DNA of 64,000 nt. Origin: Caulobacter segnis ATCC 21756. Lineage in GTDB: Bacteria > Pseudomonadota > Alphaproteobacteria > Caulobacterales > Caulobacteraceae. The position numbers and the translations under genes were made by a program. The DNA lies in contig NC_014100.1 in NCBI RefSeq assembly GCF_000092285.1, positions 558,001 through 622,000 on the forward strand, in the 5' to 3' direction. Shown here piece after piece: positions 18,954-27,213 of this stretch. The notes beneath the pieces are model-generated. The model was not told the DNA's origin. It saw only the letters and a list, made by a program, of their open reading frames with translations, and did not search any database. Within the stretch, counting starts at the first letter, position 1. Every line of letters begins with the position of its first letter.

Positions 18954-19808
18954 ATGCTCCGCAAACTCTCGGTTATCGCGGCGGCGGCGGGTCTCCTGGT
19001 CGCCGGCGCCGCCGGTCCGGCCCTCGCCAATGGCGGCGCGCTGGAAGCCAAGGACGTCCACTGGTCGTTCGAAGGTCCGTTCGGCAAGTTCGACCAAGCC
19101 CAGCTGCAGCGCGGCTTCAAGGTCTATCGCGAGGTCTGCTCGGCCTGCCACTCGCTGAAGCTGGTGGCGTTCCGGAACCTGGGCGACAAGGGCGCTCCGT
19201 TCTATAGCGAGAAGTACCCGAACTCGAACGACAACCCGTGGGTCAAGGCGATCGCCAAGGACTACGAGGTCAATGACATCGACAGCGAGACCGGCGACGC
19301 CATCAAGCGTCCGGCCACCAGCGCCGATCACTTCCCGTCGCCCTTCGCCAACGAAGCCGCGGCCCGTGCGAGCAACGGCGGCGCCCTGCCGCCGGACATG
19401 TCGCTGCTGGCCAAGGCTCGCGAGGCCGGTCCGGACTACATCTACTCGCTGGTGACCGGCTACGCCGAGCCGCCGAAGGGCCTGACGGTCCCGACCGGCG
19501 GTCACTACAACCCGTACTTCCCGGGCGACCTGACCTCGGCCTGGCACGGCGATCACAAGTCTGTCCCGAAGGGCGGCTTCATCGCCATGGCTCCGCCGCT
19601 GAAGGCCGACCTGGTGACGTTCGACGACGGCACCAAGTCGACCCTCGACCAGCAGGCCAAGGACGTCTCGGCCTTCCTGATGTGGGCCGCCGAGCCCAAG
19701 CTGGAAGAGCGCAAGCAGACCGGCTTCGCCGTGCTGATCTACCTCGTCCTGCTGAGCGGCCTGCTGTACGCCAGCTACAAGACGGTGTGGCGCAACGAGT
19801 CGCACTAA
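18954..19808 (+). CDS. petC: Cytochrome c1 subunit of the bc1 complex
   Basis: 284 aa. A signal peptide (KLSVIAAAAGLLVAGAAGPALA) precedes the heme motif CSACH (VYREVCSACHSL). The axial Met is probably in GGFIAMAPPLKADLV. A C-terminal membrane anchor (GFAVLIYLVLLSGLLYASYKTVW) ends the protein. It passes electrons from the Rieske centre to cytochrome c. A strong terminator follows 27 bp after the stop, closing the petABC operon. Confidence 0.98.
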   Translation: MLRKLSVIAAAAGLLVAGAAGPALANGGALEAKDVHWSFEGPFGKFDQAQLQRGFKVYREVCSACHSLKLVAFRNLGDKGAPFYSEKYPNSNDNPWVKAIAKDYEVNDIDSETGDAIKRPATSADHFPSPFANEAAARASNGGALPPDMSLLAKAREAGPDYIYSLVTGYAEPPKGLTVPTGGHYNPYFPGDLTSAWHGDHKSVPKGGFIAMAPPLKADLVTFDDGTKSTLDQQAKDVSAFLMWAAEPKLEERKQTGFAVLIYLVLLSGLLYASYKTVWRNESH

Positions 19809-19835
19809 GCGATTTTCGTTCCGACCTGAAAATGG

Positions 19836-19866
19836 AAAGGCCCGGTGGAAACGCCGGGCCTTTTTC
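19836..19866 (+). terminator. Rho-independent terminator of petABC
   Basis: Stem AAAGGCCCGG / CCGGGCCTTT around a short loop, followed by a T-rich run (TTTTTCTTTT). Placed 27 bp after petC, between petC and the convergent protease-like gene. Confidence 0.9.
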
Positions 19867-19884
19867 TTTTTGGGGCTCGCGGAT

Positions 19885-20664
19885 CTATGGCGCGACCGAC
19901 AGCGTCCGCGCTTCGGCGTCGAGCCTGAGCCGATGACGAGCCCATAAGCCCGTTCCCAGGGTTCCGCTGATCCCCTGGGGGAGATCGTCGGCCAGCGTGG
20001 CGGGGACATTCTCGGCCAGTACGCCGCCGATCGACAGCGCGCGCAGCTTGGCCGGCGCTTGGTGGCGGGCGGCCGGGTTCAGCTTGCCCGTGGCGTTGGC
20101 GTCGCGGGTCGAGAGGCGGGTCATGGCCCTCGAGGCGGTGTCGATCGCGAAGGCGCCGTAGAAGGCGCGCGGGCCGTCGCTGACGCCGGCCGCCACCGTC
20201 GGCAGGCCTTCGATCATCGAGACCGGAAACACCACTTGCCGACTCGGGCGCCAGGGCCGGTCGATGCGAAGCCAACAGCGGGCGAAGTCGATCTCGACGC
20301 TGTGGCCGGCCAGGACGTCCATGCCGATCACTCCGGCGATCGGGGTCACGAAGCCCGCGCCTCGGGCGTCCAGGTCGGCGACCTTCACCGACACCGCCGA
20401 CGCCTTCAGCCCAGCCACCTGGACCGAGGTGGTGATCTCGGGCTCTAGGATCCCCTCCATCTCCGCCTTGGTGTTGTGCAACAAGGTGCGCGGCGCCGAG
20501 AGGTCGATGACGTAATCCCCGGCCATGACCCCGATCACCGCCGGCGCCACCACCGCGCCGTTCTCGAACCAGCAGGATGTTTCGCCCGCCCGAGCTTGCC
20601 CCGCGCAGGCGAGGACCACGGCGAGCGCGACGGGCGGGATCACGGCGGGGGGGCGACGAGGCAT
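19885..20664 (-). CDS. Exported retropepsin-like aspartyl protease homologue, probably degenerate
   Basis: 259 aa with a signal peptide ending near AGQARA. Two lobes resemble retropepsin halves. The first has GDYVIDLSAPRTLL with GVIGMDVLAG, and the second has AFAIDTASRAMTRL with ISGTLGTGLW. In active family members the catalytic triad reads DTG or DSG; here the lobes read DLS and DTA. Catalysis is therefore doubtful and a binding role is possible. It is divergent from the TMEM175-like gene and convergent with petC. Confidence 0.65.
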   Translation of the reverse strand: MPRRPPAVIPPVALAVVLACAGQARAGETSCWFENGAVVAPAVIGVMAGDYVIDLSAPRTLLHNTKAEMEGILEPEITTSVQVAGLKASAVSVKVADLDARGAGFVTPIAGVIGMDVLAGHSVEIDFARCWLRIDRPWRPSRQVVFPVSMIEGLPTVAAGVSDGPRAFYGAFAIDTASRAMTRLSTRDANATGKLNPAARHQAPAKLRALSIGGVLAENVPATLADDLPQGISGTLGTGLWARHRLRLDAEARTLSVAP

Positions 20665-20757
20665 GGCGCCAGCTTAGCTCAGGCATGACCTCCGCGCGAT
20701 GGACTCGACATTCTTGGAGAACGCCGTTCATTCTTGGCCCGGGTAGGAGGGGCGAGC

Positions 20758-21462
20758 ATGGCCGGCGACGAGGCTTCTGATCGCGAAGCGGGCAAGCGGC
20801 TGGACGCGTTCGTCGACGCCGCCTTCGCTTTCGCGGTGTCGCTGCTCATCATCGCTAGCGCGGATCGGACGACCAGCATCGCCGCCCTGTGGGATGCTCT
20901 GGGCCGTATTCCGGCCTCGCTGGGCGCCTTCGCCCTGATCGTCATGTTCTGGCTGGCCTATCGCCAGTTCGGACGGCTCGTACCGCGTCGCGACACGCTG
21001 ACGACCCTGAACGCCCTGGCGATCGTGTTTACCGTGCTGGTCTATGTCTTCCCGCTTCGCATGCTGGTCGAGTCCGGTTTCGTCTGGGCGTCGCGCGGCT
21101 GGCTATCGGGCGCCGAGATGATCCGCACCCTGAGCGACCTCAGAGACCTTTTCCGGATCTACGGGGTCGGTTTCGCGGTCCTGGCGGGGCTGTTCGCTTC
21201 GCTCTACCTGCGGGCTCTGCGCCACCCCGATCGCCTGGGCGTCGCGCCCGCCGATCGGGCGGACGTCCGCGCAAGCTTCGAGATCTGGAGCCTTTCGGGC
21301 GGAGCGGGGCTGTTGTCTGCAGCCTTGACCTTCGGGCCGATGGCGAAGACGCCCTGGCTGCCAGGCCTGGCCTATTGGCTGATCCCGCTGATGATCGCTG
21401 TGCGCCAGCCGATAGGCCGGTGGCTCGCCCGCAAACCCGCGCCTGAAGGAGCCGCGTCATGA
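20758..21462 (+). CDS. TMEM175-family membrane protein (bacterial K+ channel-like)
   Basis: 234 aa from the ATG at 20758, which has AGGAGGGG just upstream. The first helix carries the family's start pattern (KRLDAFVDAAFAFAVSLLII), a variant of the usual RFSDAVFAI. Further helices follow at about 48-68, 80-98, 130-150 and 180-220. Bacterial TMEM175 proteins form potassium-permeable channels of the inner membrane. The last codons overlap the next gene (ATGATG). Confidence 0.75.
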   Translation: MAGDEASDREAGKRLDAFVDAAFAFAVSLLIIASADRTTSIAALWDALGRIPASLGAFALIVMFWLAYRQFGRLVPRRDTLTTLNALAIVFTVLVYVFPLRMLVESGFVWASRGWLSGAEMIRTLSDLRDLFRIYGVGFAVLAGLFASLYLRALRHPDRLGVAPADRADVRASFEIWSLSGGAGLLSAALTFGPMAKTPWLPGLAYWLIPLMIAVRQPIGRWLARKPAPEGAAS

Positions 21463-22028
21463 TGTTGAAGTTAGCGATCGCCTGCGCCCTGGCCCTCTGG
21501 GCCGGCGTCGCCAGCGCCCAGGTCCCGCCGGACGCCGCCGCCCGCCTGGCCGCTCAGGCCGAGGCCATGAAGAAGCTCTCTCGTCTGGACGGAGTCTGGC
21601 GCGGCCCGGCCTGGACGATCACGCCCGGCGGGCGTCGCGAGGTGATCCAGACCGAGCGGATCGGGCCGATGCTGGACGGCGCGATCAAGATTTTGGAAGG
21701 GCGCGGCTACAACCCCGACGGATCGCTCGGCTTCAACGCCTTTGGGGTAATTTCCTTCGAGCCCGATACGGGGGTCTACACGATGCGCTCGCACGCCATG
21801 GGCCGCGCCGGAGACTTCAAGCTCACCCCGACCCCTGACGGCTACGACTGGGAAATCCCATCGGGTCCGGCGACCATCCGCTACAGCGTAGTGATCCGAG
21901 ACGGCGTCTGGCGCGAGGTCGGCGAACGGGTGGTCGAGGGCCGCCCGCCGTTCAGATTCTTCGAAATGACCTTGAGCCGCGTTGGCGACAGCGCTTGGCC
22001 GGCGGCGGGCGCGATCCCGCCGAAATAG
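21459..22028 (+). CDS. Secreted protein of unknown function
   Basis: 189 aa. The N-terminal LKLAIACALALWAGVASAQ is a clear signal peptide. The mature part (LDGVWRGPAWTITPGGRREVIQTERIGPML) is reminiscent of lipocalin-like DUF1579-type barrels, with repeated beta segments. No catalytic motif was seen. It overlaps the TMEM175-like gene by 4 bp, so it is co-translated with it, and it converges with the dienelactone hydrolase pair. Confidence 0.7.
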   Translation: MMLKLAIACALALWAGVASAQVPPDAAARLAAQAEAMKKLSRLDGVWRGPAWTITPGGRREVIQTERIGPMLDGAIKILEGRGYNPDGSLGFNAFGVISFEPDTGVYTMRSHAMGRAGDFKLTPTPDGYDWEIPSGPATIRYSVVIRDGVWREVGERVVEGRPPFRFFEMTLSRVGDSAWPAAGAIPPK

Positions 22029-22048
22029 GGTGGGGCGCCAGACAGGCT

Positions 22049-22726
22049 CTAGGCCTCCCCCTTGCCGCCTCCAGACCGCTGGAACAGTTGGAAGGTCCGT
22101 AGGAGCGCCAAGTGCGCGCTGTCGGCGTGGTGGCCGCTGGGCGCGACGAAGGCGTGGCCGGCTTCGTAGAGATAGATCGGCAGGTCTGGATGGATCTCGC
22201 GAATGGCCTCGATGTCGGCCAGAGGGATCATCGGATCGGTCTTGCCGAAGTGCAGGATGGTCGGCGTCTTCGGCGTCTCGTCCTTGTAGGCGGCGATGTC
22301 ACCGCCATAGAAGGCCGACACGGCGCTGAGGCCTTCGCAGCGGCAGGCGGCCAGCCAGGCCGTCGTGCCGCCATAGCAGAAGCCCATGGCGAACACGGGG
22401 CCTTCCATCGCCTCGATCGCGGTCTGCACCCGGGGCAGGGTCGAGACGCCCCACCCGGTCAGCCGGCCCATCTCCATGCGCGCGTCCAGGATCTCCGGCT
22501 TGGTGTCATGGTCGGGGAAGTCGGCGTCGGCCGCGTCGATCAACGAGGGTGCGATCACCTCGTAGCCTTGCTCGGCCAGCCGGCCCGACAGCTCGCGGAT
22601 ATGCGGGGTGACGCCCCAGATGGCGTGCAGCATGACGACGCCGCCGCGCCGAGCCTCCCGGGCGGGCTCATGCCAGGCGGAGAACGGCGCGCCGCCGCGC
22701 GTGGCCAGGGCGATCTTTTCTCCCAT
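22049..22726 (-). CDS. Dienelactone hydrolase family protein
   Basis: 225 aa from the ATG at 22726. It has the alpha/beta-hydrolase core with the DLH-type Cys nucleophile (AMGFCYGGTTAWL), an Asp in HFGKTDPMIPLADI and a His in EAGHAFVAP. The family hydrolyses dienelactones and other small esters. The start overlaps the stop of the upstream paralogue by ATGA. The two proteins share the same core layout, so the pair is a tandem duplication. Confidence 0.88.
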   Translation of the reverse strand: MGEKIALATRGGAPFSAWHEPAREARRGGVVMLHAIWGVTPHIRELSGRLAEQGYEVIAPSLIDAADADFPDHDTKPEILDARMEMGRLTGWGVSTLPRVQTAIEAMEGPVFAMGFCYGGTTAWLAACRCEGLSAVSAFYGGDIAAYKDETPKTPTILHFGKTDPMIPLADIEAIREIHPDLPIYLYEAGHAFVAPSGHHADSAHLALLRTFQLFQRSGGGKGEA

Positions 22727-23421
22727 CACGAGGCCTCGTGCTGGGCGAAGAACTCGACCGTGCGTTGGCGGGCCAGTTCGGCGTCGGCCAGATCGGAGTC
22801 GGGCCGGCCGTCGTTGTTGAAGCCGTGGCCGCTGGCCTCGTAGACGTGGACCGGAACCTCGGGGTGCGCCGTCCAGATGGCGGCCTTGACCTCCTCGGCG
22901 GGGATGTGGGGGTCCGTGGCGCCCAGGTGGACGATCACGGGCGCGCGGAGGTCGAACTTGGCCATGCCCGCGACGCCGCCGCCATAGTAGCTGGCGGCAG
23001 CCGCGAGGCCTTCGCAGCGCGCCGCCGCCAGCCAAGCCATGGTCCCGCCGTAGCAGTAGCCGACCAGGAACACCGGGCCGCGGTCCTTCAGAAAGTCGAT
23101 GCAGGCCTGGATGTCGCCCATGGCGTTGTCGGGGCCGTTGGCCAGCGCCAGCTCCTTGCCGCGCGCGAAGCCGGCTTCGTCATGCAGGGCCGTGAAGCCT
23201 TTTTCGCCCCGGTCGAACATCGACGGCGCCAGCACCTCGAAGCCACGCGCTGACCAGCGGGCGACGTCCTCGCGGACGTACTGGTCGAGGCCGAAGATCT
23301 CCTGGATCACGATCACCCCGCCCCTCCCACCTTCTTGGGGGCGCGGGCCTTCCGGCTGGGCGTGCAGGGCGGTGAAGCCGAAGCCGTCGTGGGCGGCGGT
23401 CAGGGTGATGATCTCGGCCAT
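22726..23421 (-). CDS. Dienelactone hydrolase family protein
   Basis: 231 aa. Motifs: VIVIQEIFGLDQYVREDVARW, the Cys nucleophile in LVGYCYGGTMAWLAA, Asp in HLGATDPHIPAEEV and His in EASGHGFNND. These are the catalytic Cys-Asp-His of the DLH family. First gene of a two-gene unit; the downstream paralogue (22049-22726) overlaps by 4 bp. A terminator and ychF lie just upstream on the same strand. The substrate is unknown. Confidence 0.9.
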   Translation of the reverse strand: MAEIITLTAAHDGFGFTALHAQPEGPRPQEGGRGGVIVIQEIFGLDQYVREDVARWSARGFEVLAPSMFDRGEKGFTALHDEAGFARGKELALANGPDNAMGDIQACIDFLKDRGPVFLVGYCYGGTMAWLAAARCEGLAAAASYYGGGVAGMAKFDLRAPVIVHLGATDPHIPAEEVKAAIWTAHPEVPVHVYEASGHGFNNDGRPDSDLADAELARQRTVEFFAQHEAS

Positions 23422-23440
23422 ACGCCTACTCCCGAATGAG

Positions 23441-23470
23441 AAACGGCCGGGGCGTCTCCGCTCCGGCCGC
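23441..23470 (-). terminator. Rho-independent terminator after ychF
   Basis: On the minus strand a GC-rich stem (CGGCCGG / CCGGCCG, arms at 23444-23450 and 23463-23469) is followed by TTTCTC. It sits between the ychF stop and the start of the downstream hydrolase. Confidence 0.7.
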
Positions 23471-23485
23471 TGACATCTTGAACGC

Positions 23486-24586
23486 CTAGACGTTGAAGCG
23501 GAAGTGCATCACGTCGCCGTCCTTGACGACGTACTCCTTGCCCTCGGCCCGCATCTTGCCGGCCTCCTTGGCCCCGGCTTCGCCGCCCAGCTTGATGAAG
23601 TCGTCGAAGGCGATGGTCTCGGCGCGGATGTAGCCCTTCTCGAAGTCGGTGTGGATGACGCCGGCCGCCTGCGGGCCGGTGTCGCCGACGTGGATGGTCC
23701 AGGCGCGCGCTTCCTTGGGACCGACGGTGAAGTAGGTCTGCAGGCCCAGCAGCGTGTAGGCCTCGCGGATCAGGCGGTTCAGGCCCGGCTCGGAGAGGCC
23801 CAGGGTCTCGAGGAACTCGGTGCGCTCCTCGGCGTCCAGCAGAGCGATCTCGCTCTCGATCTGGGCCGAGATGACGACGGCCTTGGCGTTGTCGCGGGCG
23901 GCGCGCTCGGCGACCAGGTCGCTGTACTTGTTGCCCTTGTCGGCGCTGCCTTCCTCGACGTTGCAGACATAGAGGGCCGGCAGCGAGGTCAGCAGCTGCA
24001 GCATGTGCCAGGCCTTCTCGTCCTCCTTGTCCACGGTCGCGGCGCGGGCCGGACGGCCCTCGCGCAGCTGGGCCAGGGCCAGGTTGATCAGGCGCAGGGT
24101 GTTGGCGGCTTCCTTGTCGCCGCCCGACTTGGCCTTCTTCTCGATGGCCGGCAGGCGCTTTTCCAGGCTTTCCAGGTCGGCCAGCATCAGCTCCATCTCG
24201 ATGATCTCGAGATCGCTGAGCGGGTCGATGCGGCCCTCGACGTGGGTGATGTCGTCGTCCTCGAAGCAGCGGGCCACGAAGGCGATGGCGTCGCAGTCGC
24301 GGATGTTGGCCAGGAACTGGTTGCCCAGGCCCTCGCCCTTGGACGCGCCGCGCACCAGGCCGGCGATGTCGACGAAGGTGATCCGGGCCGGGATGATCTC
24401 CTTGGAGCCCGCAATCTTGGCCAGGGCTTCCAGGCGCGGCTCTGGCACGGCCACGTCGCCGGTGTTGGGCTCGATGGTGCAGAACGGGTAGTTGGCCGCC
24501 TGGGCCGCCGCCGTCTGGGTCAGAGCGTTGAACAGGGTGGACTTGCCGACGTTGGGCAGGCCGACGATGGCGACTTTCAGGGCCAT
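23486..24586 (-). CDS. ychF: Redox-regulated ATPase YchF (Obg-like)
   Basis: 366 aa, full family length. P-loop GLPNVGKSTLFNAL at the start, the switch region with TFVDIAGLVRGASKGEGLGNQFL, and a base-specificity loop in YVCNVEEG rather than NKxD, which fits ATP preference. A coiled-coil follows (ADLESLEKRLPAIEKKAK) and the TGS domain ends the protein. It binds ribosomes and is linked to stress responses. The 123 bp to the divergent pirin gene holds its promoter. Confidence 0.97.
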   Translation of the reverse strand: MALKVAIVGLPNVGKSTLFNALTQTAAAQAANYPFCTIEPNTGDVAVPEPRLEALAKIAGSKEIIPARITFVDIAGLVRGASKGEGLGNQFLANIRDCDAIAFVARCFEDDDITHVEGRIDPLSDLEIIEMELMLADLESLEKRLPAIEKKAKSGGDKEAANTLRLINLALAQLREGRPARAATVDKEDEKAWHMLQLLTSLPALYVCNVEEGSADKGNKYSDLVAERAARDNAKAVVISAQIESEIALLDAEERTEFLETLGLSEPGLNRLIREAYTLLGLQTYFTVGPKEARAWTIHVGDTGPQAAGVIHTDFEKGYIRAETIAFDDFIKLGGEAGAKEAGKMRAEGKEYVVKDGDVMHFRFNV

Positions 24587-24709
24587 GGAACTCTCATGAA
24601 TTTCGTTGGCGCGCGCTTAGCACGGATGGCCGCGAAAGGCGAACCGACGCGCCCCCCTTGCGCCAACCGCAACAAGATCTGATATCGATCGCCGAGTAAG
24701 GAGCCCGCC

Positions 24710-25555
24710 ATGAGCGTTAGACCCGTCCTGAAGATCGTGAAAGGCCTGCCCGCCTCGGATGGCGCGGGCGTGCGCCTGACCCGCATGCTGGGTACGCCGG
24801 AAGCCCAGATGTTCGACCCCTTCCTGATGCTGGACTGTTTCGACAACGACCAGGCGTCGGACTACATGGGCGGCTTTCCCGACCACCCGCATCGCGGCTT
24901 CGAGACCGTGACCTACATGCTGGAAGGCCGGATGCGCCATAAGGACAACACCGGCCGCGAGGGCGTGATCGGGCCGGGCGGCATCCAGTGGATGCGAGCC
25001 GGCAAGGGCATCGTCCATTCCGAGATGCCCGAGCAGGCCGAGGGCCGGATGCGCGGCTTCCAGCTGTGGGTGAACCTGCCCGCCGAGCTGAAGATGAGCG
25101 CGCCCGGCTATCAGGAGTTCGAGGCCGACAGCATCCCGGTCGAGGCTCGCGACGGCGGGGTTTCGGTCAAGGTGATCTCCGGCGCGACATCTCCTCCCGA
25201 TGGGGGCGCCGGCACGGCGGGCCCGATCGGCGGCGGCGCGGTCGACGCGCTGTACTTCGACGTCGTGCTGCCGGCGGGGACGGTGTTCGAAGAGCCGGTC
25301 GGCGACGATCGCAACGCCATGCTCGCTGTCTACGAGGGCCAGGTTCGCGTCGCCCATGACACGGTGGGCGCGCTGTCGGGCGTCTTCCTCGGGCGGGGCG
25401 ACACGGTCCGTGTCGAGGCGGTCACCGACTCTCGGGTGCTGCTGCTGGCCGGGCGGCCGATCGGTGAGCCGGTCTTCTGGCACGGCCCGTTCGTGATGGA
25501 CACGCGCGAGGGGCTCATGCAGGCGTTCGACGATTTCCAGCGCGGCCGGTTCTAG
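24710..25555 (+). CDS. Pirin-family bicupin protein
   Basis: 281 aa. The N-terminal cupin has the metal-binding pattern DHPHRGFETVTYMLEGRMRHKDN and GGIQWMRAGKGIVHSEMPEQ, giving His and Glu ligands. The second cupin is at about 175-270. Some pirins act as quercetinases and some as transcription-linked cofactors; no activity can be chosen. Transcribed alone, divergent from ychF, and followed by a family B repeat. Confidence 0.93.
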   Translation: MSVRPVLKIVKGLPASDGAGVRLTRMLGTPEAQMFDPFLMLDCFDNDQASDYMGGFPDHPHRGFETVTYMLEGRMRHKDNTGREGVIGPGGIQWMRAGKGIVHSEMPEQAEGRMRGFQLWVNLPAELKMSAPGYQEFEADSIPVEARDGGVSVKVISGATSPPDGGAGTAGPIGGGAVDALYFDVVLPAGTVFEEPVGDDRNAMLAVYEGQVRVAHDTVGALSGVFLGRGDTVRVEAVTDSRVLLLAGRPIGEPVFWHGPFVMDTREGLMQAFDDFQRGRF

Positions 25556-25585
25556 GGGCTGGATTCCATGCCGCTCCAATCCCAG

Positions 25586-25694
25586 TGTCATCCCGGCCGA
25601 AGCGTAGCGTAGAGCCGGGACCCAGGGGCGGCTCGCACGGCGTTCACGCACCCCCTTGGTCCCGGATAGCCTCTGCGAGGCTTCCGGGATGACA
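25586..25694. repeat. Family B intergenic palindromic repeat, copy 1
   Basis: About 109 bp after pirin. The ends TGTCATCCCGG and CCGGGATGACA form the arms, with inner GCCGGGACCCAGGGG. The same ends recur at 42.29-42.39 kb and 61.75-61.85 kb, so this is a second dispersed repeat family distinct from family A. Confidence 0.8.
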
Positions 25695-25738
25695 CGAGAA
25701 TTGGCTTCAGAGATAGCGAGGTCGACTTCGACCGCGCC

Positions 25739-26131
25739 CTAAGCCTGCGACGGTGGGGCGTCCTTCAGCACCTTCTGGACCACCGAGCCCAGTTGGCCCT
25801 CCGAGACCGGCTTGAACAGCACCGCGGCGGGGTGGTGGCTTTCGATGCGTTCCAGCGTCGCCGGCTCGCGTGAGCCGGTGATGAAGATGACCTTCGAGCC
25901 CACCTGCTGGCTGATGTCTTCCGAGGCCTCGATGCCGTCGCGCTCGCCCTGCAGGCGGACGTCCATCAGCACGATGTAGGGCTGGTGCGCGTGCGCCATC
26001 TCCAGCGCGCTGTCGGCGGTCGCGGCCGTGCCGCAGACCTCGAGCCCCATGTCCTCGACATAGATGCGCAGCGTCTCGGTGATGATGAACTCGTCGTCGA
26101 CGATCAGGACGCGGTTGGGGTGCAGCATCAT
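25739..26131 (-). CDS. Single-domain response regulator (receiver only)
   Basis: 130 aa, a stand-alone receiver with no output domain. Residues seen: the acidic pocket VDD (12-13), phospho-acceptor Asp57 (IVLMDVRL), Thr85 (VIFITGS) and Lys107 (AVLFKPV). The loop around Thr85 resembles the receiver of PhyR-type regulators more than OmpR or CheY. The start overlaps the end of the kinase by 4 bp, so it is the third gene of the hydrolase-kinase-receiver operon and probably the kinase's immediate partner. Confidence 0.9.
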   Translation of the reverse strand: MMLHPNRVLIVDDEFIITETLRIYVEDMGLEVCGTAATADSALEMAHAHQPYIVLMDVRLQGERDGIEASEDISQQVGSKVIFITGSREPATLERIESHHPAAVLFKPVSEGQLGSVVQKVLKDAPPSQA

Positions 26132-27213
26132 GCGGTTCTCGGCGCGGGAAGATGGGCTTCCCAGCAGACGCCCTTAGTCTGAATCGCTTCGATGCGCCCG
26201 CCGAGTTGTCGGACGAGCCCATCGACGATGGAAAGTCCGGATGTCCGCTGCTTCTGGAAGCCCTCGGGCAAGCCGACCCCGTTGTCGGCGACGCGCAGCA
26301 AAACCTCGCCATCGTTCGTTGCGCTCAAGCTTACGCTGATTTCGCCCGATCTCCCCGGAAAGGCGTGCTTCAGAGCGTTGGTGGCGAGTTCTGTCACCAG
26401 CAGGCCCAGCGGGACGGCGAAGTCGAGATCGACGGCCAGCGGCGCCACGTCGAGGGCCAGGCTGACGTTCTCGGGCGCGTCGGCTCGCAGATGCGCGATC
26501 AGCTCCTTGAGGAAGGCCCCGACATCGAAGGTCTTGAGGTCCTTCGAGCCCATCAATTGGTGATGCACCAGTCCCAGGGCGAAGACCCGTTTGCGTATCT
26601 CTTCCATCGCGGCCTTGGCGGCGGGGTCGCCCAACTGGCGCGCGCGCATAAACAGAAGCCCGTCGACGACCTGGAGGTTGTTCTTCACCCGGTGGTAGAC
26701 CTCGCGCAGCAGCAGGTCCCGCTGCCCGAGCGCGGCGGTGCGTTCGGCGACCAACTGTTCGAGCCGCTCGTTGGCTTCCCTCAAGGCCCGCTTGGCCAGG
26801 CTCTGCTCGTTGATCTTCTCGACCACGGCCTGACGGGCGGCGATCAGCTCAAGCTCGTAGGCGCGGCGCTCGGGGGCCGAGAACAGCGCGCCATGGCGTC
26901 GATCCGGATTGTCCTGGTCGGGCGTCACGGTCAGCAGCACCGCGCGCGACCTGCCGTCGGCATGATCGAGTTCGAGGAAGATCTCCTCGGCCGCGCCGTC
27001 CGTCAGCAGGGCGTGCTCGACCTTCAACGCGTAGACGAACTGCGACGAGCGGGTGAGCAGGGTCCGGAGGGGGCGACCGACGAGATCGTCGCGAGACAGG
27101 CCGACCATCTTGGCCATCCGAGCGTTCGCCGCCCGGATGATCATGTCGCCGTCGGTTTCGAAGAGGCCTACGGGGGCGGTCTCGGCCAGCCCCCTGTCGT
27201 CGCCAGAGCTCAA
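26128..27213 (-). CDS. PAS-domain sensor histidine kinase, HisKA_2 type
   Basis: 361 aa with the TTG at 27213 as start. This TTG overlaps the stop of the upstream hydrolase (TTGA) and has GGAGA upstream. Upstream in-frame Met codons would give an arginine-rich extension with no domain. Domains: PAS (about 9-105; AETAPVGLFETDGDMIIRAA), a coiled coil (115-165), HisKA_2 with the acceptor His174 in LLREVYHRVKNNLQVV, and HATPase_c with the N box TELATNALKHAF and DNGVGL. No membrane helix, so it is cytoplasmic. HisKA_2 kinases in alphaproteobacteria often feed the general stress response. Confidence 0.9.
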   Translation of the reverse strand: MSSGDDRGLAETAPVGLFETDGDMIIRAANARMAKMVGLSRDDLVGRPLRTLLTRSSQFVYALKVEHALLTDGAAEEIFLELDHADGRSRAVLLTVTPDQDNPDRRHGALFSAPERRAYELELIAARQAVVEKINEQSLAKRALREANERLEQLVAERTAALGQRDLLLREVYHRVKNNLQVVDGLLFMRARQLGDPAAKAAMEEIRKRVFALGLVHHQLMGSKDLKTFDVGAFLKELIAHLRADAPENVSLALDVAPLAVDLDFAVPLGLLVTELATNALKHAFPGRSGEISVSLSATNDGEVLLRVADNGVGLPEGFQKQRTSGLSIVDGLVRQLGGRIEAIQTKGVCWEAHLPAPRTA

